A DNA stretch of 64,000 bases from positions 7,578,607-7,642,606 of the forward strand of contig NC_060258.1 of NCBI RefSeq assembly GCF_921293095.1, in the 5' to 3' direction. A program made the position numbers and the translations under genes. Below the pieces are notes generated by a model, which was given only the letters and a program-made list of their open reading frames with translations, was not told the origin of the DNA and ran no database searches. Every line of letters starts with the position of its first letter. Within the stretch, counting starts at the first letter, position 1. This stretch comes from Ischnura elegans. Lineage: Eukaryota; Arthropoda; Insecta; Odonata; Coenagrionidae. Positions 22,583 to 30,912 of this stretch are shown here, one piece after another.

Positions 22583-23664
22583 TTCTTTTTTATAAAGTGT
22601 AACACCACTATAGAGCTTTGCTCCCCACTATGAAAAGAAATCGCTTCACCGAGTTTATCACTCAATAGAATTTCCACACTCTCGATATTGTTTTTCTCGA
22701 CGGGGTAATAGTAAATAGGGTTGAACGTTTGATATTCCCCAATCTTTGAATTCAAGATGCGGATGCAACGACTCACAGTGTCTCCGACTAATTGAGGTTT
22801 CACTATATCTGTGTAAACGTAAACATTTGTTGAGGAATTTGCAATGCTTCTTTTTCCTCTGTTTCCTATGCCGTCTTTAGTGTTAATCTCTACCCTGGCA
22901 CCATTAATGATTTCAGCTAGCTCATCATCTGTCAACGTTGAATCTTTAAATGATAATCTAATAAGAACAGCCGATAATAACGATAGGTCATTTTTTATCT
23001 TTTCCTTGCCTTTTCCACTAAAGCCTGACAAAGTTCTATTGAATAAGCTGGTAAACGATTCATACGTTCCTGGAGACAATGAGTATTTTACTCCGCTCGC
23101 TGAAATTTGCACAGACCGTGGTAATATGCGTTCATCAACTCCAACCTGATTAATCCTTACACTCAATCTATCAATATAGCGCATTACTTCATTTGAAATG
23201 TAAGTTTGTTTTCGTGCGCTGGAGGCAATGTATGGCCTTGCAAATGCCACCGCAATGCTGTCATAAGTACCAATGGGAATTGTAAAGTATGAATCATCTT
23301 GAAGTTTCACATTTATAACTTCTTTATCCCCTCGAACTAATCCCTCTTCAGTCCGGGTCCTATTATCCTTAGGAGTCAATTCGTCTGCTCCGCGAGAAGC
23401 TGGGGTAAAGTTATCGATAACGGTAGGTGTGTCTTCGGGAGCTTTTTTTACCTCAATAAAAGGAGTAGAAATTTCAGCAGGTGTATCTTCGGGGGCTTTA
23501 TTTACCTCAATAGATGGAATGGAAATCTCAGCAAGACCGACATACCACTCGTTATTGTCTAAATCGATGCGATGACTCAACTTTGTACGATAATGAGCTA
23601 TCGTATTTCTCGGGAAAAAATCCCTCGAGCTGTCGCTGGGCAGTGTGAGATAAAATTCATTCAT
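22579..23664 (-). CDS. PX: Polinton minor capsid (penton) protein
   Basis: The N-terminus (FYLTLPSDSS, then FFPRNTIAHYRTKL and WYVGLAEISIPS) is the characteristic opening of the Polinton penton/minor capsid protein, a single jelly roll forming pentameric vertices. It is 361 aa. An extra segment after residue 44 holds a tandem 18-residue repeat (residues 45-62 and 63-80, IEVxKAPEDTP twice), followed by a Thr/Pro-rich linker, which is not part of the usual fold. Its ATG overlaps the stop of the chromodomain frame (ATGA). The frame is intact. Confidence 0.88.
   Translation of the reverse strand: MNEFYLTLPSDSSRDFFPRNTIAHYRTKLSHRIDLDNNEWYVGLAEISIPSIEVNKAPEDTPAEISTPFIEVKKAPEDTPTVIDNFTPASRGADELTPKDNRTRTEEGLVRGDKEVINVKLQDDSYFTIPIGTYDSIAVAFARPYIASSARKQTYISNEVMRYIDRLSVRINQVGVDERILPRSVQISASGVKYSLSPGTYESFTSLFNRTLSGFSGKGKEKIKNDLSLLSAVLIRLSFKDSTLTDDELAEIINGARVEINTKDGIGNRGKRSIANSSTNVYVYTDIVKPQLVGDTVSRCIRILNSKIGEYQTFNPIYYYPVEKNNIESVEILLSDKLGEAISFHSGEQSSIVVLHFIKKN
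23425..23532. repeat. 54-bp tandem duplication inside the penton gene
   Basis: Two 54-bp copies in frame encode residues 45-62 and 63-80 of the penton. They differ at a few positions, so the duplication is not an immediate assembly artefact. Confidence 0.8.
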
Positions 23665-23870
23665 ACCTTATGAACGGAAGAAGCATGAATCCACGAGTTA
23701 AAAGACGATGGGTATCCGTCCCACTTGATAAAATACTCTAAATTAGAACCACTCCCCCGACGTCTCAAAATTTTCTCAATCCTGTACTCTGTGTCGGGAG
23801 ACACGTTGACTTTTACTAATTCCTCTGCATAGAAACCTCCTTTTATATCCTCCCCGTTCAAATCTTTCAA
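23661..23870 (-). CDS. INT: integrase chromodomain segment, split from integrase by frameshift
   Basis: Contains a chromodomain: TEYRIEKILRRR, EYFIKWDGYPSSFNSW and a terminal helix. In Polintons this domain is the C-terminus of the integrase and is thought to guide insertion to chromatin marks. Here it is in a different frame from the catalytic part. The frame of this segment is open upstream of its first ATG and contains the expected linker, which shows that one integrase gene has been broken, not that a separate gene exists. Its stop overlaps the penton start. Confidence 0.75.
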   Translation of the reverse strand: MKDLNGEDIKGGFYAEELVKVNVSPDTEYRIEKILRRRGSGSNLEYFIKWDGYPSSFNSWIHASSVHKV

Positions 23871-24904
23871 TTCATACGCTGGTATTGGTTTTGCTCGATC
23901 AATGCTTGAAACTTGAAATATCTCCTTAGTATAATTTGGTGTGTATCCTTTGGTGAACGGAAGCCTCTCTTGCTGATTCTCACGTAATCACCCTTATTGA
24001 ATTTTACATTCACCTTTCTTAAGCTTTTTCTCCGACTGACAATCATAAATGCATTTTTTGCATTCACTTGAGATGGAGCTACCCCGATACGTGAATGGTT
24101 GCTTAGGTTATATGAGCTAATGAGTTTCTGAAGTACATCGATATATTTATAAGTTGCGTATTTTGTAAAATATTTATACATTTTTGTCTTGAGAGTTCTA
24201 TTAAAGCGTTCCACGAGGCTAGCCTTAATTTCGGGATTACTAGTAGTATAAAACTTTACGCCTTGATCCGAGAGAAAACTTTTAAACTTGCTATTAACAA
24301 ATTCCCCTCCCTTATCGCTCTGAATTTTCAATGGTTTGCGTTCGCGAAATATGACCTTAAATGCTTCTATAATTTCCTCTGGTCTTTTTGACTTGAGAGG
24401 ACTTGCCCACGCATAGCGGGAAAATATGTCTATTACGGTTAAAATATAACAGAACCCATTGTTGTATTTTTTCAAACTTCTCAAATCATTTAAATCACAT
24501 TGCCAACACTCATCAATGTAGTTTACTTCGTAACGGTTTCTAACAAACTTTTTTCTCGCCGGCTTGTGACGCGTGTACGCCTCTTGAGATTCCAACCACT
24601 CGCGAATTGTTTTTATAGGGATTCCAGTCGCTTTATTTAATTTTTTATCTGTGGAAAAACCAGCAGGATGTGCGGGATTGTTGTACACGCTAGCTATTAC
24701 GTCGTGTCCCACTCTTCCCCAAACATTTTTGGTACCCTTTTTCGCTTGCTTCGCCTTGGAATTGATCTCGGAGATGTCCATCGCTCCTTTGGAGATATTC
24801 TTTGCGCCCTTGGAGGTGTGCTTGGCTCTCTTGGAGTTGCTATTATCCGCTTCATTTTTCTCGGTGGAGAATCGCTTTCGATTTGTTCCTTTATTCGTGC
24901 CCAT
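23867..24904 (-). CDS. INT: Polinton integrase, catalytic part (frameshifted)
   Basis: A retroviral-type DDE integrase. The N-terminal region has the YNNPAHPAGFST and REWLESQEAYT segments typical of Polintons; the catalytic residues are Asp137 (QCDLNDL), Asp197 (QSDKGGEF) and Glu232 (VERFNRT), with the D,D-34-E spacing of the family. The SH3-like segment (KGDYVRISKR) follows. Between about 23950 and 23980 the family sequence moves into another frame, consistent with the loss of one base, and the last 30 or so residues here are out of frame. It overlaps the 3' end of the preceding gene. The catalytic core is complete, but the chromodomain is lost from the product. Confidence 0.9.
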   Translation of the reverse strand: MGTNKGTNRKRFSTEKNEADNSNSKRAKHTSKGAKNISKGAMDISEINSKAKQAKKGTKNVWGRVGHDVIASVYNNPAHPAGFSTDKKLNKATGIPIKTIREWLESQEAYTRHKPARKKFVRNRYEVNYIDECWQCDLNDLRSLKKYNNGFCYILTVIDIFSRYAWASPLKSKRPEEIIEAFKVIFRERKPLKIQSDKGGEFVNSKFKSFLSDQGVKFYTTSNPEIKASLVERFNRTLKTKMYKYFTKYATYKYIDVLQKLISSYNLSNHSRIGVAPSQVNAKNAFMIVSRRKSLRKVNVKFNKGDYVRISKRGFRSPKDTHQIILRRYFKFQALIEQNQYQRMN

Positions 24905-25212
24905 GTCGAATCCAACTCTGAATTTGTCCTCTTAATTTCGTCTAACCGCCTTCTCATTGCATCGCTACCCTCAACTAGTTGTGTTGGTGATGTGCGTTTC
25001 ACTATTGGAACGTGTACGGGAGATTTAAAGTCTGACACTGAGTCGAGATATTTATCGAGTATCCTTTTATACAAATGCCACTTGTCAATATCCTTGAGCC
25101 TTTTACTCGCTAACACAAGTTTCATTTCCTTATCCAATTTACTCAGCCTAGCCTTTGCACGACTTCGATCAAAGACTTCGGGACTCACTACGAGCATTTT
25201 CTGCAAACTCAT
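24697..25212 (-). CDS. conserved Polinton accessory protein (171 aa)
   Basis: Resembles the Lys/Asp-rich protein found just before integrase in many animal Polintons, beginning MSLQKMLVVSPEVFDR and containing KLDKEMKLVLASK and HLYKRILDKYL. The first 70 residues are predicted helical, possibly coiled coil; the last 60 are basic and Ser/Pro-rich (several SPR/TPR repeats), suggesting nucleic acid binding. It starts with an ATGA overlap with the upstream gene and its last 200 nt overlap the integrase start in another frame. Precise function is unknown. Confidence 0.75.
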   Translation of the reverse strand: MSLQKMLVVSPEVFDRSRAKARLSKLDKEMKLVLASKRLKDIDKWHLYKRILDKYLDSVSDFKSPVHVPIVKRTSPTQLVEGSDAMRRRLDEIKRTNSELDSTWARIKEQIESDSPPRKMKRIIATPREPSTPPRAQRISPKERWTSPRSIPRRSKRKRVPKMFGEEWDTT

Positions 25213-25535
25213 TTTCCCAGCAGGCTACCGATCACACCGCTTAAAATTGAACCCAGTAGTAATGGTAAAAAGCCTCCTTTTTGTACGAGAAGAGCTCGTT
25301 TTCTTTTTACACTCGTCCCCCGTTCAACCAACTTTCTCAGTGTGTTACGATGCTTGGATAATGTTGGTTTCAATCGCTTATCAATCTTATGATTTCCGTT
25401 TAGAGTATTGAGGCAACAATCGCAAATTGTTTTAATCAACTCCTCGTCCGAGCTATTCAATATGGCAGTGCGTAATTTAGGCTTTGCAGGCTTTAGGACG
25501 TGGAGCAAGTGTTTATTGTTCTTCAATCTTTTCAT
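25209..25535 (-). CDS. small basic virion-type protein with hydrophobic tail (108 aa)
   Basis: This family recurs in Polintons between the ATPase and integrase: helical N-terminus (LRTAILNSSDEELIKTIC), then a basic KRKRALLVQKGGF motif and a Gly-rich hydrophobic C-terminus (LPLLLGSILSGVIGSLLGK). The tail could insert in a membrane or pack as a core peptide like adenovirus pX, but this is analogy. I chose the Met at 25535 because the segment upstream is the antisense-free overlap with the ATPase gene and does not look like the family. It overlaps the ATPase 3' end by 23 nt and the next gene by ATGA. Confidence 0.75.
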   Translation of the reverse strand: MKRLKNNKHLLHVLKPAKPKLRTAILNSSDEELIKTICDCCLNTLNGNHKIDKRLKPTLSKHRNTLRKLVERGTSVKRKRALLVQKGGFLPLLLGSILSGVIGSLLGK

Positions 25536-26163
25536 CGCGTTGGGGCATGTAAATGACGGTGGCACCGTCTTGGGGAAAAATTTTGGTTCTAAAGCGGAAT
25601 CTCTCGTCAGTGTCCTGACCAAGATCTAGAACCAAATAACCGAATGGTTCTTGCGTAACCTGCTTATATACCCTCTCCAATTCCCCCGATTTTTCCGGAT
25701 AGACCTGCCTAGCTAAATGGCCAAATTGTAACTTATCTCTGGGGTTTTTGAACGCGACAATATACTTTGAATTCAAAGATATATTTCTCGATTGTGGGCT
25801 CTGATAGAAAATATTCTGCGTGATCAAAAACACTGAAATGTTAAAGTGATGACTACCTCTGGTGAATAATTTACACACATCTTTGCTGTAGGCTCCCTCG
25901 CTCATCAAGTCATCGATCATGTATAATGTTGGATTGCCACCAAATTCTTCAAAAGGTGGTATTTCGGAGAAAAAGTGAACAGGTAATCGTATTTTAGGCT
26001 CACTTCCTGGAGCACAGCACCAAATTATCTTACGTATGGGACTATCTAACATATAGTTCAAGTTCTCTAAAAACCTTGTTACGAATGTGGTCTTCCCACA
26101 TCCTGACGGACCTGCACAAATGCATGTGAAAGGATGTTTCCATGTTAACGTCATGATTAACAC
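25513..26163 (-). CDS. ATP: FtsK/HerA-type genome-packaging ATPase
   Basis: The Polinton packaging ATPase pumps DNA into capsids. Walker A is GPSGCGKT (residues 18-25) and Walker B is LYMIDDLM, followed by a sensor-like region (VFLITQN). At 216 aa it is the usual length for this compact family. Starting at the first or second Met (26163 or 26154) makes little difference. It overlaps the next gene by 23 nt. The frame is intact. Confidence 0.9.
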   Translation of the reverse strand: MLIMTLTWKHPFTCICAGPSGCGKTTFVTRFLENLNYMLDSPIRKIIWCCAPGSEPKIRLPVHFFSEIPPFEEFGGNPTLYMIDDLMSEGAYSKDVCKLFTRGSHHFNISVFLITQNIFYQSPQSRNISLNSKYIVAFKNPRDKLQFGHLARQVYPEKSGELERVYKQVTQEPFGYLVLDLGQDTDERFRFRTKIFPQDGATVIYMPQRDEKIEEQ

Positions 26164-26221
26164 TGGAAATTTTTTATTACTTTTTTATCATTTATAAAAC
26201 TTTTACGAGGAAAAAATAAAG

Positions 26222-26482
26222 TCAAAATATTGATAAATAGCGAAAATTTCTTAAGGTGACGTCCTCTAAATCGAAATATACCTCGTTTGGTAAACTCTGA
26301 TATGCGTCATCGCACATTACCGTTTCAATTTGACATTGAACATTCGGTTTAATGCGATGACGCATGATAGGTTCGCCACTCTCCATTATCCTTTTATATG
26401 CTACATCGAATATATTATTACAAATATATTCGATGCAGAGATGATACAAGGTTTTTGGATTATTGCTATTCATTGTGTGCAT
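26222..26482 (-). CDS. small protein with candidate BC-box (86 aa)
   Basis: I do not recognise an exact family. The first 25 residues contain TLYHLCIEYI, which fits the elongin B/C-binding BC-box pattern (T/S-L-x3-C-x3-hydrophobic). A later SLPNEVYFDL is reminiscent of the LP-containing cullin box of SOCS-box proteins, though the two are further apart than usual. The gene lies alone between polymerase and ATPase with about 60-100 bp on either side. A role in hijacking ubiquitin ligases is inference only. Confidence 0.6.
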   Translation of the reverse strand: MHTMNSNNPKTLYHLCIEYICNNIFDVAYKRIMESGEPIMRHRIKPNVQCQIETVMCDDAYQSLPNEVYFDLEDVTLRNFRYLSIF

Positions 26483-26586
26483 GTGTGTTAATACTGAAAA
26501 TAAAAAGTAAAAAAAAAATTACACATGATGATGTTATAAGTAACACAAAAAAATGTTTAATCATATTTAAACTAGTTCTATCAATT

Positions 26587-28116
26587 TCAAGTGTTACCAA
26601 ACGCCTCATCATGTGTACGTTTTTGAGGAATTCTATAATGCCCCCAAGCAAGAGTATTGACCCCATCCTCACAGATGTATCTTTTATCATCGCTAGCAGT
26701 GAGAGTGACTTTGTTTATCCCCATTGTATAAATTCGATGCAATTTACTACGAATTACTCTCATTTTACGAAATTCTGTAGAATTTTCCTCGAGACAATGT
26801 ATATAATCATCAAAATTGATGCTTTTGGCAACAACATTTTTTGAAATTCCCTTAGCTTTCTTTTTGTCTTTACACCCGTGAACCTTATACGAGTAGAGCT
26901 TACTTCGCAATCCAACGAAATGAGTCATGATTCGTCCATCGCATTCATCTTTAAATTTTCCTAACACTTTCTTGTTTTCGTCAGAATAGCAAGGATGATC
27001 TTTTGAGTAATTTGACGTGTCAAATACATCAAGGTTTTCCAACATATCACTGTAAAAATCGACAGTTTTTATGTCATAGATAAAACTATCTGTGTCGCTG
27101 TAAGCAAGGGAAATTTTGTTGTTGTATTTGGGTAGCATTGTTCGATAGTGAAAATCATACATTAACGTTTTGCTAAGGTCTAGAACACAAAAACCAATGT
27201 AAATGGGAATTTTCATTTTGATGCTGGTTTTTCTTAAATGAACTCCGACGAGTGACTCATGAAAAATTGTCCTATCCAAAAATTGAGTTTTATTGATTAA
27301 TTTCTGCAATCTTTTTTCGCTAGATACTAATTCCATATTAATGTGTTTGCGTACGTTCAATAGACAGCGTCCGAATAAGGAGTTACTCAAGAACTTCCAG
27401 AAATCCTTTTCAAATTCATTTGTTGCTAATTTTCTACGGTTAGTATTAAGGTCAATGTATGGCTTTATCCATGGGGATTGATTAAACTTGATGACTCTGT
27501 GCACCTTTTGCAGAACAAGACCTAGGGAAAGAGCCTGCTTCAAATTTACGTAATGTATTACATATTTTGTTTTATTTTCGAGTGTAGTTAGCAACTTGAC
27601 ATGTTTACCGTTAGGTGGGACTTTATTTTCTGAGCAAAGTGGAAAATCTGAATGCGTATCGTGAAGGTTTCGCGGATAGTCGAGGTCAACCTCAAGAATA
27701 TATCCCGTTTCACTAAAATCTGAAATATTTTTTACGTCTAGGTTTTGAATTTCATCAGGTGAAAGCCATTTGAAATTTGAACATGGCAGTGGTCTTGATA
27801 GGGCCCAGCCATACAAATTATTTGCATCCAAATAGGTCAAGTAGTTAGTCTCTTTTTTAGCATCATGTACCTCCATGTATTTATTGTTACCTTCACAATA
27901 TCGCTTGCAGCATTGAGATATTCCTCCTCGAATACCTTTCTCTATCATCAGTAACATATCGTAGTCTGTTAAAAGCTCAAGCTTAATACGTGTCTGTTTT
28001 AGCATTGCGTCAAAAGTCAATCCTGGAGCGGTATAGTACCATGCAGGATCGAGTTTGTACGCGCTAAAACACATCACGAAAGTTCTCAAAAACATCAGCG
28101 AGAAGAGTGACGTCAC
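26587..28116 (-). CDS. POLB: protein-primed DNA polymerase B, polymerase domain (frameshifted from exonuclease part)
   Basis: C-terminal part of the Polinton replicase. It has KLDPAWYYTAPGL before motif A (DANNLYGW, residues 97-104), motif B (SNSLFGR, near 244-250) and motif C (YSDTDS, near 339-344) with two catalytic Asp, then a C-terminus with DDKRYICEDG and LAWGHYR typical of Polintons. The first 14 or so residues belong to the wrong frame. The preceding exonuclease segment ends in another frame at 28064, so a shift of one extra or two missing bases at about 28064-28080 separates them. No further break is visible up to the stop at 26587. Confidence 0.88.
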   Translation of the reverse strand: MTSLFSLMFLRTFVMCFSAYKLDPAWYYTAPGLTFDAMLKQTRIKLELLTDYDMLLMIEKGIRGGISQCCKRYCEGNNKYMEVHDAKKETNYLTYLDANNLYGWALSRPLPCSNFKWLSPDEIQNLDVKNISDFSETGYILEVDLDYPRNLHDTHSDFPLCSENKVPPNGKHVKLLTTLENKTKYVIHYVNLKQALSLGLVLQKVHRVIKFNQSPWIKPYIDLNTNRRKLATNEFEKDFWKFLSNSLFGRCLLNVRKHINMELVSSEKRLQKLINKTQFLDRTIFHESLVGVHLRKTSIKMKIPIYIGFCVLDLSKTLMYDFHYRTMLPKYNNKISLAYSDTDSFIYDIKTVDFYSDMLENLDVFDTSNYSKDHPCYSDENKKVLGKFKDECDGRIMTHFVGLRSKLYSYKVHGCKDKKKAKGISKNVVAKSINFDDYIHCLEENSTEFRKMRVIRSKLHRIYTMGINKVTLTASDDKRYICEDGVNTLAWGHYRIPQKRTHDEAFGNT

Positions 28117-29836
28117 TTTTTAGATAAACATCGCTGTAATCGCCCAAAGTGTTGCAGTTGAAAGCTTCCCAAACATTGCATGCATGCGCATAATCAGTGT
28201 CGGAAATTCCATCATCTGTTAGATGATTGTAAAATTTTTCCTTTCCCGGGAGCACAGTTTCATCGAGTTTATTCATCGAATCGGTGTAATCATAGGGATA
28301 CACTCCCTTTCGTGTGACCAAATGTGTTTTTTCACCAAATATTTTTTGTGTAAATTTCAAGTCTTTCAAATGTGCCACCAGTGAGGCCAGAGGTGCAGCC
28401 ATAAAGCGGTAGGTGTCAAGAAATCTCATGCTAAAATTTTCTTCGATTGATTTGCCGAAAGAAATATACTTTTCTTCTGAATTTGGTAAAACAAATATTC
28501 GCCTCTCGTCGTAATTTAATTCACGAACAATAAAATGTCCATCATAGGATGAGAGATTATGCAAGAAGATGGGCAGGAATTTTGGCATTCTATATTTCGT
28601 ATTACAATCAGAGTGTGCTGGACCACGATACATGCCCGTCAAGTGGTCATGGTCCCTTACTCTCTCATTACCCAACTCTTTCTCACAAATGTGGCAAACA
28701 ATAGCATTTGCAAACTCCGTTTCCTCTTCAGCAGTCAGGTGTACCATTGGAATTGTATTTTTGTAAAGTGAAAATACTTTTTGCGCTTCCTCTCTCATGC
28801 ATTCGATGAAAACTCGTGTCGCGTCTTGCCCTCTATATAATTTCGGTTCCATGCATCCATCAGGTGTAATCATTATGTAACAAAAACTAAATGGAGTGTG
28901 TTTTTGATTCTTGTGTGTGAAAGGAGCTTGTGAATTTGGTTCGCAAGTTGAAATATTCTCAAGGAGGCATTCGAAATCTGCGTAAATTACATACGGCACT
29001 CTAAATAAATTGCTAATATGGGTAAATTCAATAATTTTATCTTCTTCGCTAGGCATAACAATTTTTGTGGGTTCACCAGTCCCCCTACACAACTCTTTGT
29101 GAGCCTCAAGTTTTGCTTCATCATGGTAATGTGTGAAGCATCGTTTGCAAATGAATATTCTGTTGCGATGTTTGGTAATTTGAGATTTGAGCAATTTATT
29201 GAAATTTTTGATCCAACAATAATGTGCAGTTGTTTCGTTGGCGATATAAAGGATATCACGGTGATCGTTAAGCTCGTTGTTAACTATTTTCAAAGGGTAA
29301 ACGTTATTTTTATCATCCAATCCGAAAACGTTTATTGAAATTTTATTCACTCGTTCAAACGTTGGAATGTCTTTTAGCTGAGCAGGGTATGAAATACAGT
29401 CCCAATCGTAAGCATTTTGAAACTCGGAAGAGTTGTACCAGCTAATGCGTTGAGGATTAATAGTGACATTTTTAGCCCAAATGGCATGTTTGAAACAGAA
29501 TTCATCATTGTTTTTAACGTTAATTACAGCCTTTTTTCTACTTATCTTTGCGGGAAGTGGAATGAAACTTGAACCTTTTAATGGTTTATACGTGTTTATA
29601 CGCAATTCCATTCCTATCACATGAAGTAATGACCATCCAGACCCCTTGGCGTGAAACTCAGATTTTTCCTTGAGTAATTTTGAAAATGTTTCGTCAACAA
29701 CTTCTCCAATGTTATCAGTTAAGAATATACGTTGATTGTTAGTTTTAAAAGAAGCTTCCATTTCCTCTTCTTCACCCTTCTTAAATTTGCAAATTAAAAC
29801 TAGGTTAAATTTAATGGAGTTATTTTGATCTACCAC
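28064..29836 (-). CDS. POLB: protein-primed DNA polymerase B, exonuclease part
   Basis: Middle part of the polymerase. KGSGW and YKPLKGSSFIPLP near residues 64-95 are typical of Polintons. A Cys/His cluster (CKRC...H...C, residues 230-250) follows. The 3'-5' exonuclease motifs are Exo I YADFE (285-289), Exo II HNLSSYDGHF (426-435) and Exo III YLKSDVTLLAD (571-581). A Cys/His insert resembling an HNH/endonuclease VII motif (CHIC 381-384, RDHDHLTG, SDC) lies between Exo I and II, as in many Polintons. The Met at 29836 is only the first Met after an in-frame TAG at 29866-29864; the protein begins further upstream. Confidence 0.9.
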   Translation of the reverse strand: MVDQNNSIKFNLVLICKFKKGEEEEMEASFKTNNQRIFLTDNIGEVVDETFSKLLKEKSEFHAKGSGWSLLHVIGMELRINTYKPLKGSSFIPLPAKISRKKAVINVKNNDEFCFKHAIWAKNVTINPQRISWYNSSEFQNAYDWDCISYPAQLKDIPTFERVNKISINVFGLDDKNNVYPLKIVNNELNDHRDILYIANETTAHYCWIKNFNKLLKSQITKHRNRIFICKRCFTHYHDEAKLEAHKELCRGTGEPTKIVMPSEEDKIIEFTHISNLFRVPYVIYADFECLLENISTCEPNSQAPFTHKNQKHTPFSFCYIMITPDGCMEPKLYRGQDATRVFIECMREEAQKVFSLYKNTIPMVHLTAEEETEFANAIVCHICEKELGNERVRDHDHLTGMYRGPAHSDCNTKYRMPKFLPIFLHNLSSYDGHFIVRELNYDERRIFVLPNSEEKYISFGKSIEENFSMRFLDTYRFMAAPLASLVAHLKDLKFTQKIFGEKTHLVTRKGVYPYDYTDSMNKLDETVLPGKEKFYNHLTDDGISDTDYAHACNVWEAFNCNTLGDYSDVYLKSDVTLLADVFENFRDVF

Positions 29837-29863
29837 GTCAGATAATTTTTCAATTGTTTGGAA

Positions 29864-30250
29864 CTAAATTGCGTCCAAATAAGAAACCACGTCACTGATA
29901 TCATCATTCTCAGGAGTTATCCAATAGGTTCTCACTCTGGACCTAATTGCTGATTCTATTTCATTAAAACCTCTACCAAGTTGAACTGTGATATAATTCC
30001 TGTGCTGGTTCGTATTTTCGTGAGGTAAAGCTTCATCAATGTTATAATAGATTTCGCAGTAATTACAGAATCGTCTACCTTTTAAAGCATCTAATTTGTC
30101 TTTCATGTTGGAAAAAGTAATAATGTCCTCTATGTCCTCATTGTTAAATACAACACGCTTGTGAATATTATTAATGGCCTGTTCTAATTCATCTAATGTG
30201 GGGTAAGCACCAGACGTGTAATAAGCTAGTATTTGTTGAATGGAAGACAT
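29864..30250 (-). CDS. POLB: protein-primed DNA polymerase B, N-terminal segment cut off by TAG
   Basis: This 128-aa frame is in the same frame as the exonuclease segment and separated only by TAG at 29866-29864 plus nine codons. It has a C2H2-like zinc ribbon (FCNYCEIYY, then HENTNQHR) and a segment GRGFNEIESAIRSRVRTYWI that matches the zinc-finger-containing N-terminal region of Polinton polymerases. I therefore read it as the start of the polymerase gene, not as an independent protein. The ATG at 30250 begins MSSIQQILAYY. A nonsense mutation, readthrough, or a sequencing error could explain the stop. Confidence 0.75.
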   Translation of the reverse strand: MSSIQQILAYYTSGAYPTLDELEQAINNIHKRVVFNNEDIEDIITFSNMKDKLDALKGRRFCNYCEIYYNIDEALPHENTNQHRNYITVQLGRGFNEIESAIRSRVRTYWITPENDDISDVVSYLDAI

Positions 30251-30861
30251 AATTTACGTGTAAATGGAGGGGTAAATATCTGGAAAAATATAAATAATTC
30301 CATCAAACACCATAGAATTATTAAACTTGAGGATACATGCAGACGTGATATGAGTATGAAAACACTGTACTTACGGATTGAGCGCTTGCAGACAAATATC
30401 GAAGATTCAAATAAGCCAACGATTAAGCAAAGGTGTGTGGAGAGAATTGGTGGAATTCACAAGTTGATTCGCTGCCAAGGGATGTTCAAGTCGTAAGAGT
30501 TGGACGGGAACTGATAATTTTGCTCTTTGCGCTGCCAATATTTATACAAATGGATCCCCCGGCCCCTCCCCACCCTCCACTATGGTATTGCTTCGGATCG
30601 AGTAAACCGGCTTCAGATGTACGTTATGATTCCTGCTGGTAAAGCCTTTCACTCGCCTTTTCCTTTAGCATTGCTAAATTACAGCTCAGTGACCTGGTTG
30701 CATGTTCAAACAAGTACAACCTTTCATTTGTCCTTCACACTTGTGGTGCCTCCTCCCTCGCTAAAAAATTGAGATCAAATTCTGATTTCTCTCCTTTCTA
30801 TATCGCAAGAGTGTGGGGGGTTATTGAGGAAATGTTCACTTTTATTTCACCATGAAATGGG
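30251..30861. other. divergent intergenic region between POLB and the right-end genes
   Basis: About 0.6 kb without a supported gene separates the minus-strand polymerase start from the plus-strand right-end gene. It probably holds both promoters; only the plus-strand TATA box downstream is clear. Confidence 0.5.
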
Positions 30862-30870
30862 TATATAAAT
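30862..30870 (+). promoter_or_regulatory. TATA box of the SOCS-box-like gene
   Basis: TATATAAAT lies about 43 bp before the ATG at 30913, in the plus orientation. Confidence 0.6.
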
Positions 30871-30912
30871 AGCGCGCAAAATCTTTAAGCATCACACTTG
30901 GCTTCCACAAGA

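Noticed and set aside
24668..25411. 247-codon plus-strand frame
   Set aside because: Antisense of the integrase and accessory genes, which have family matches on the minus strand.
28064..28080. Programmed +1 frameshift in POLB
   Set aside because: Considered because of the TTT TAG C context, but a nearby nonsense codon and an integrase frameshift make ordinary decay more likely; kept only as a question.
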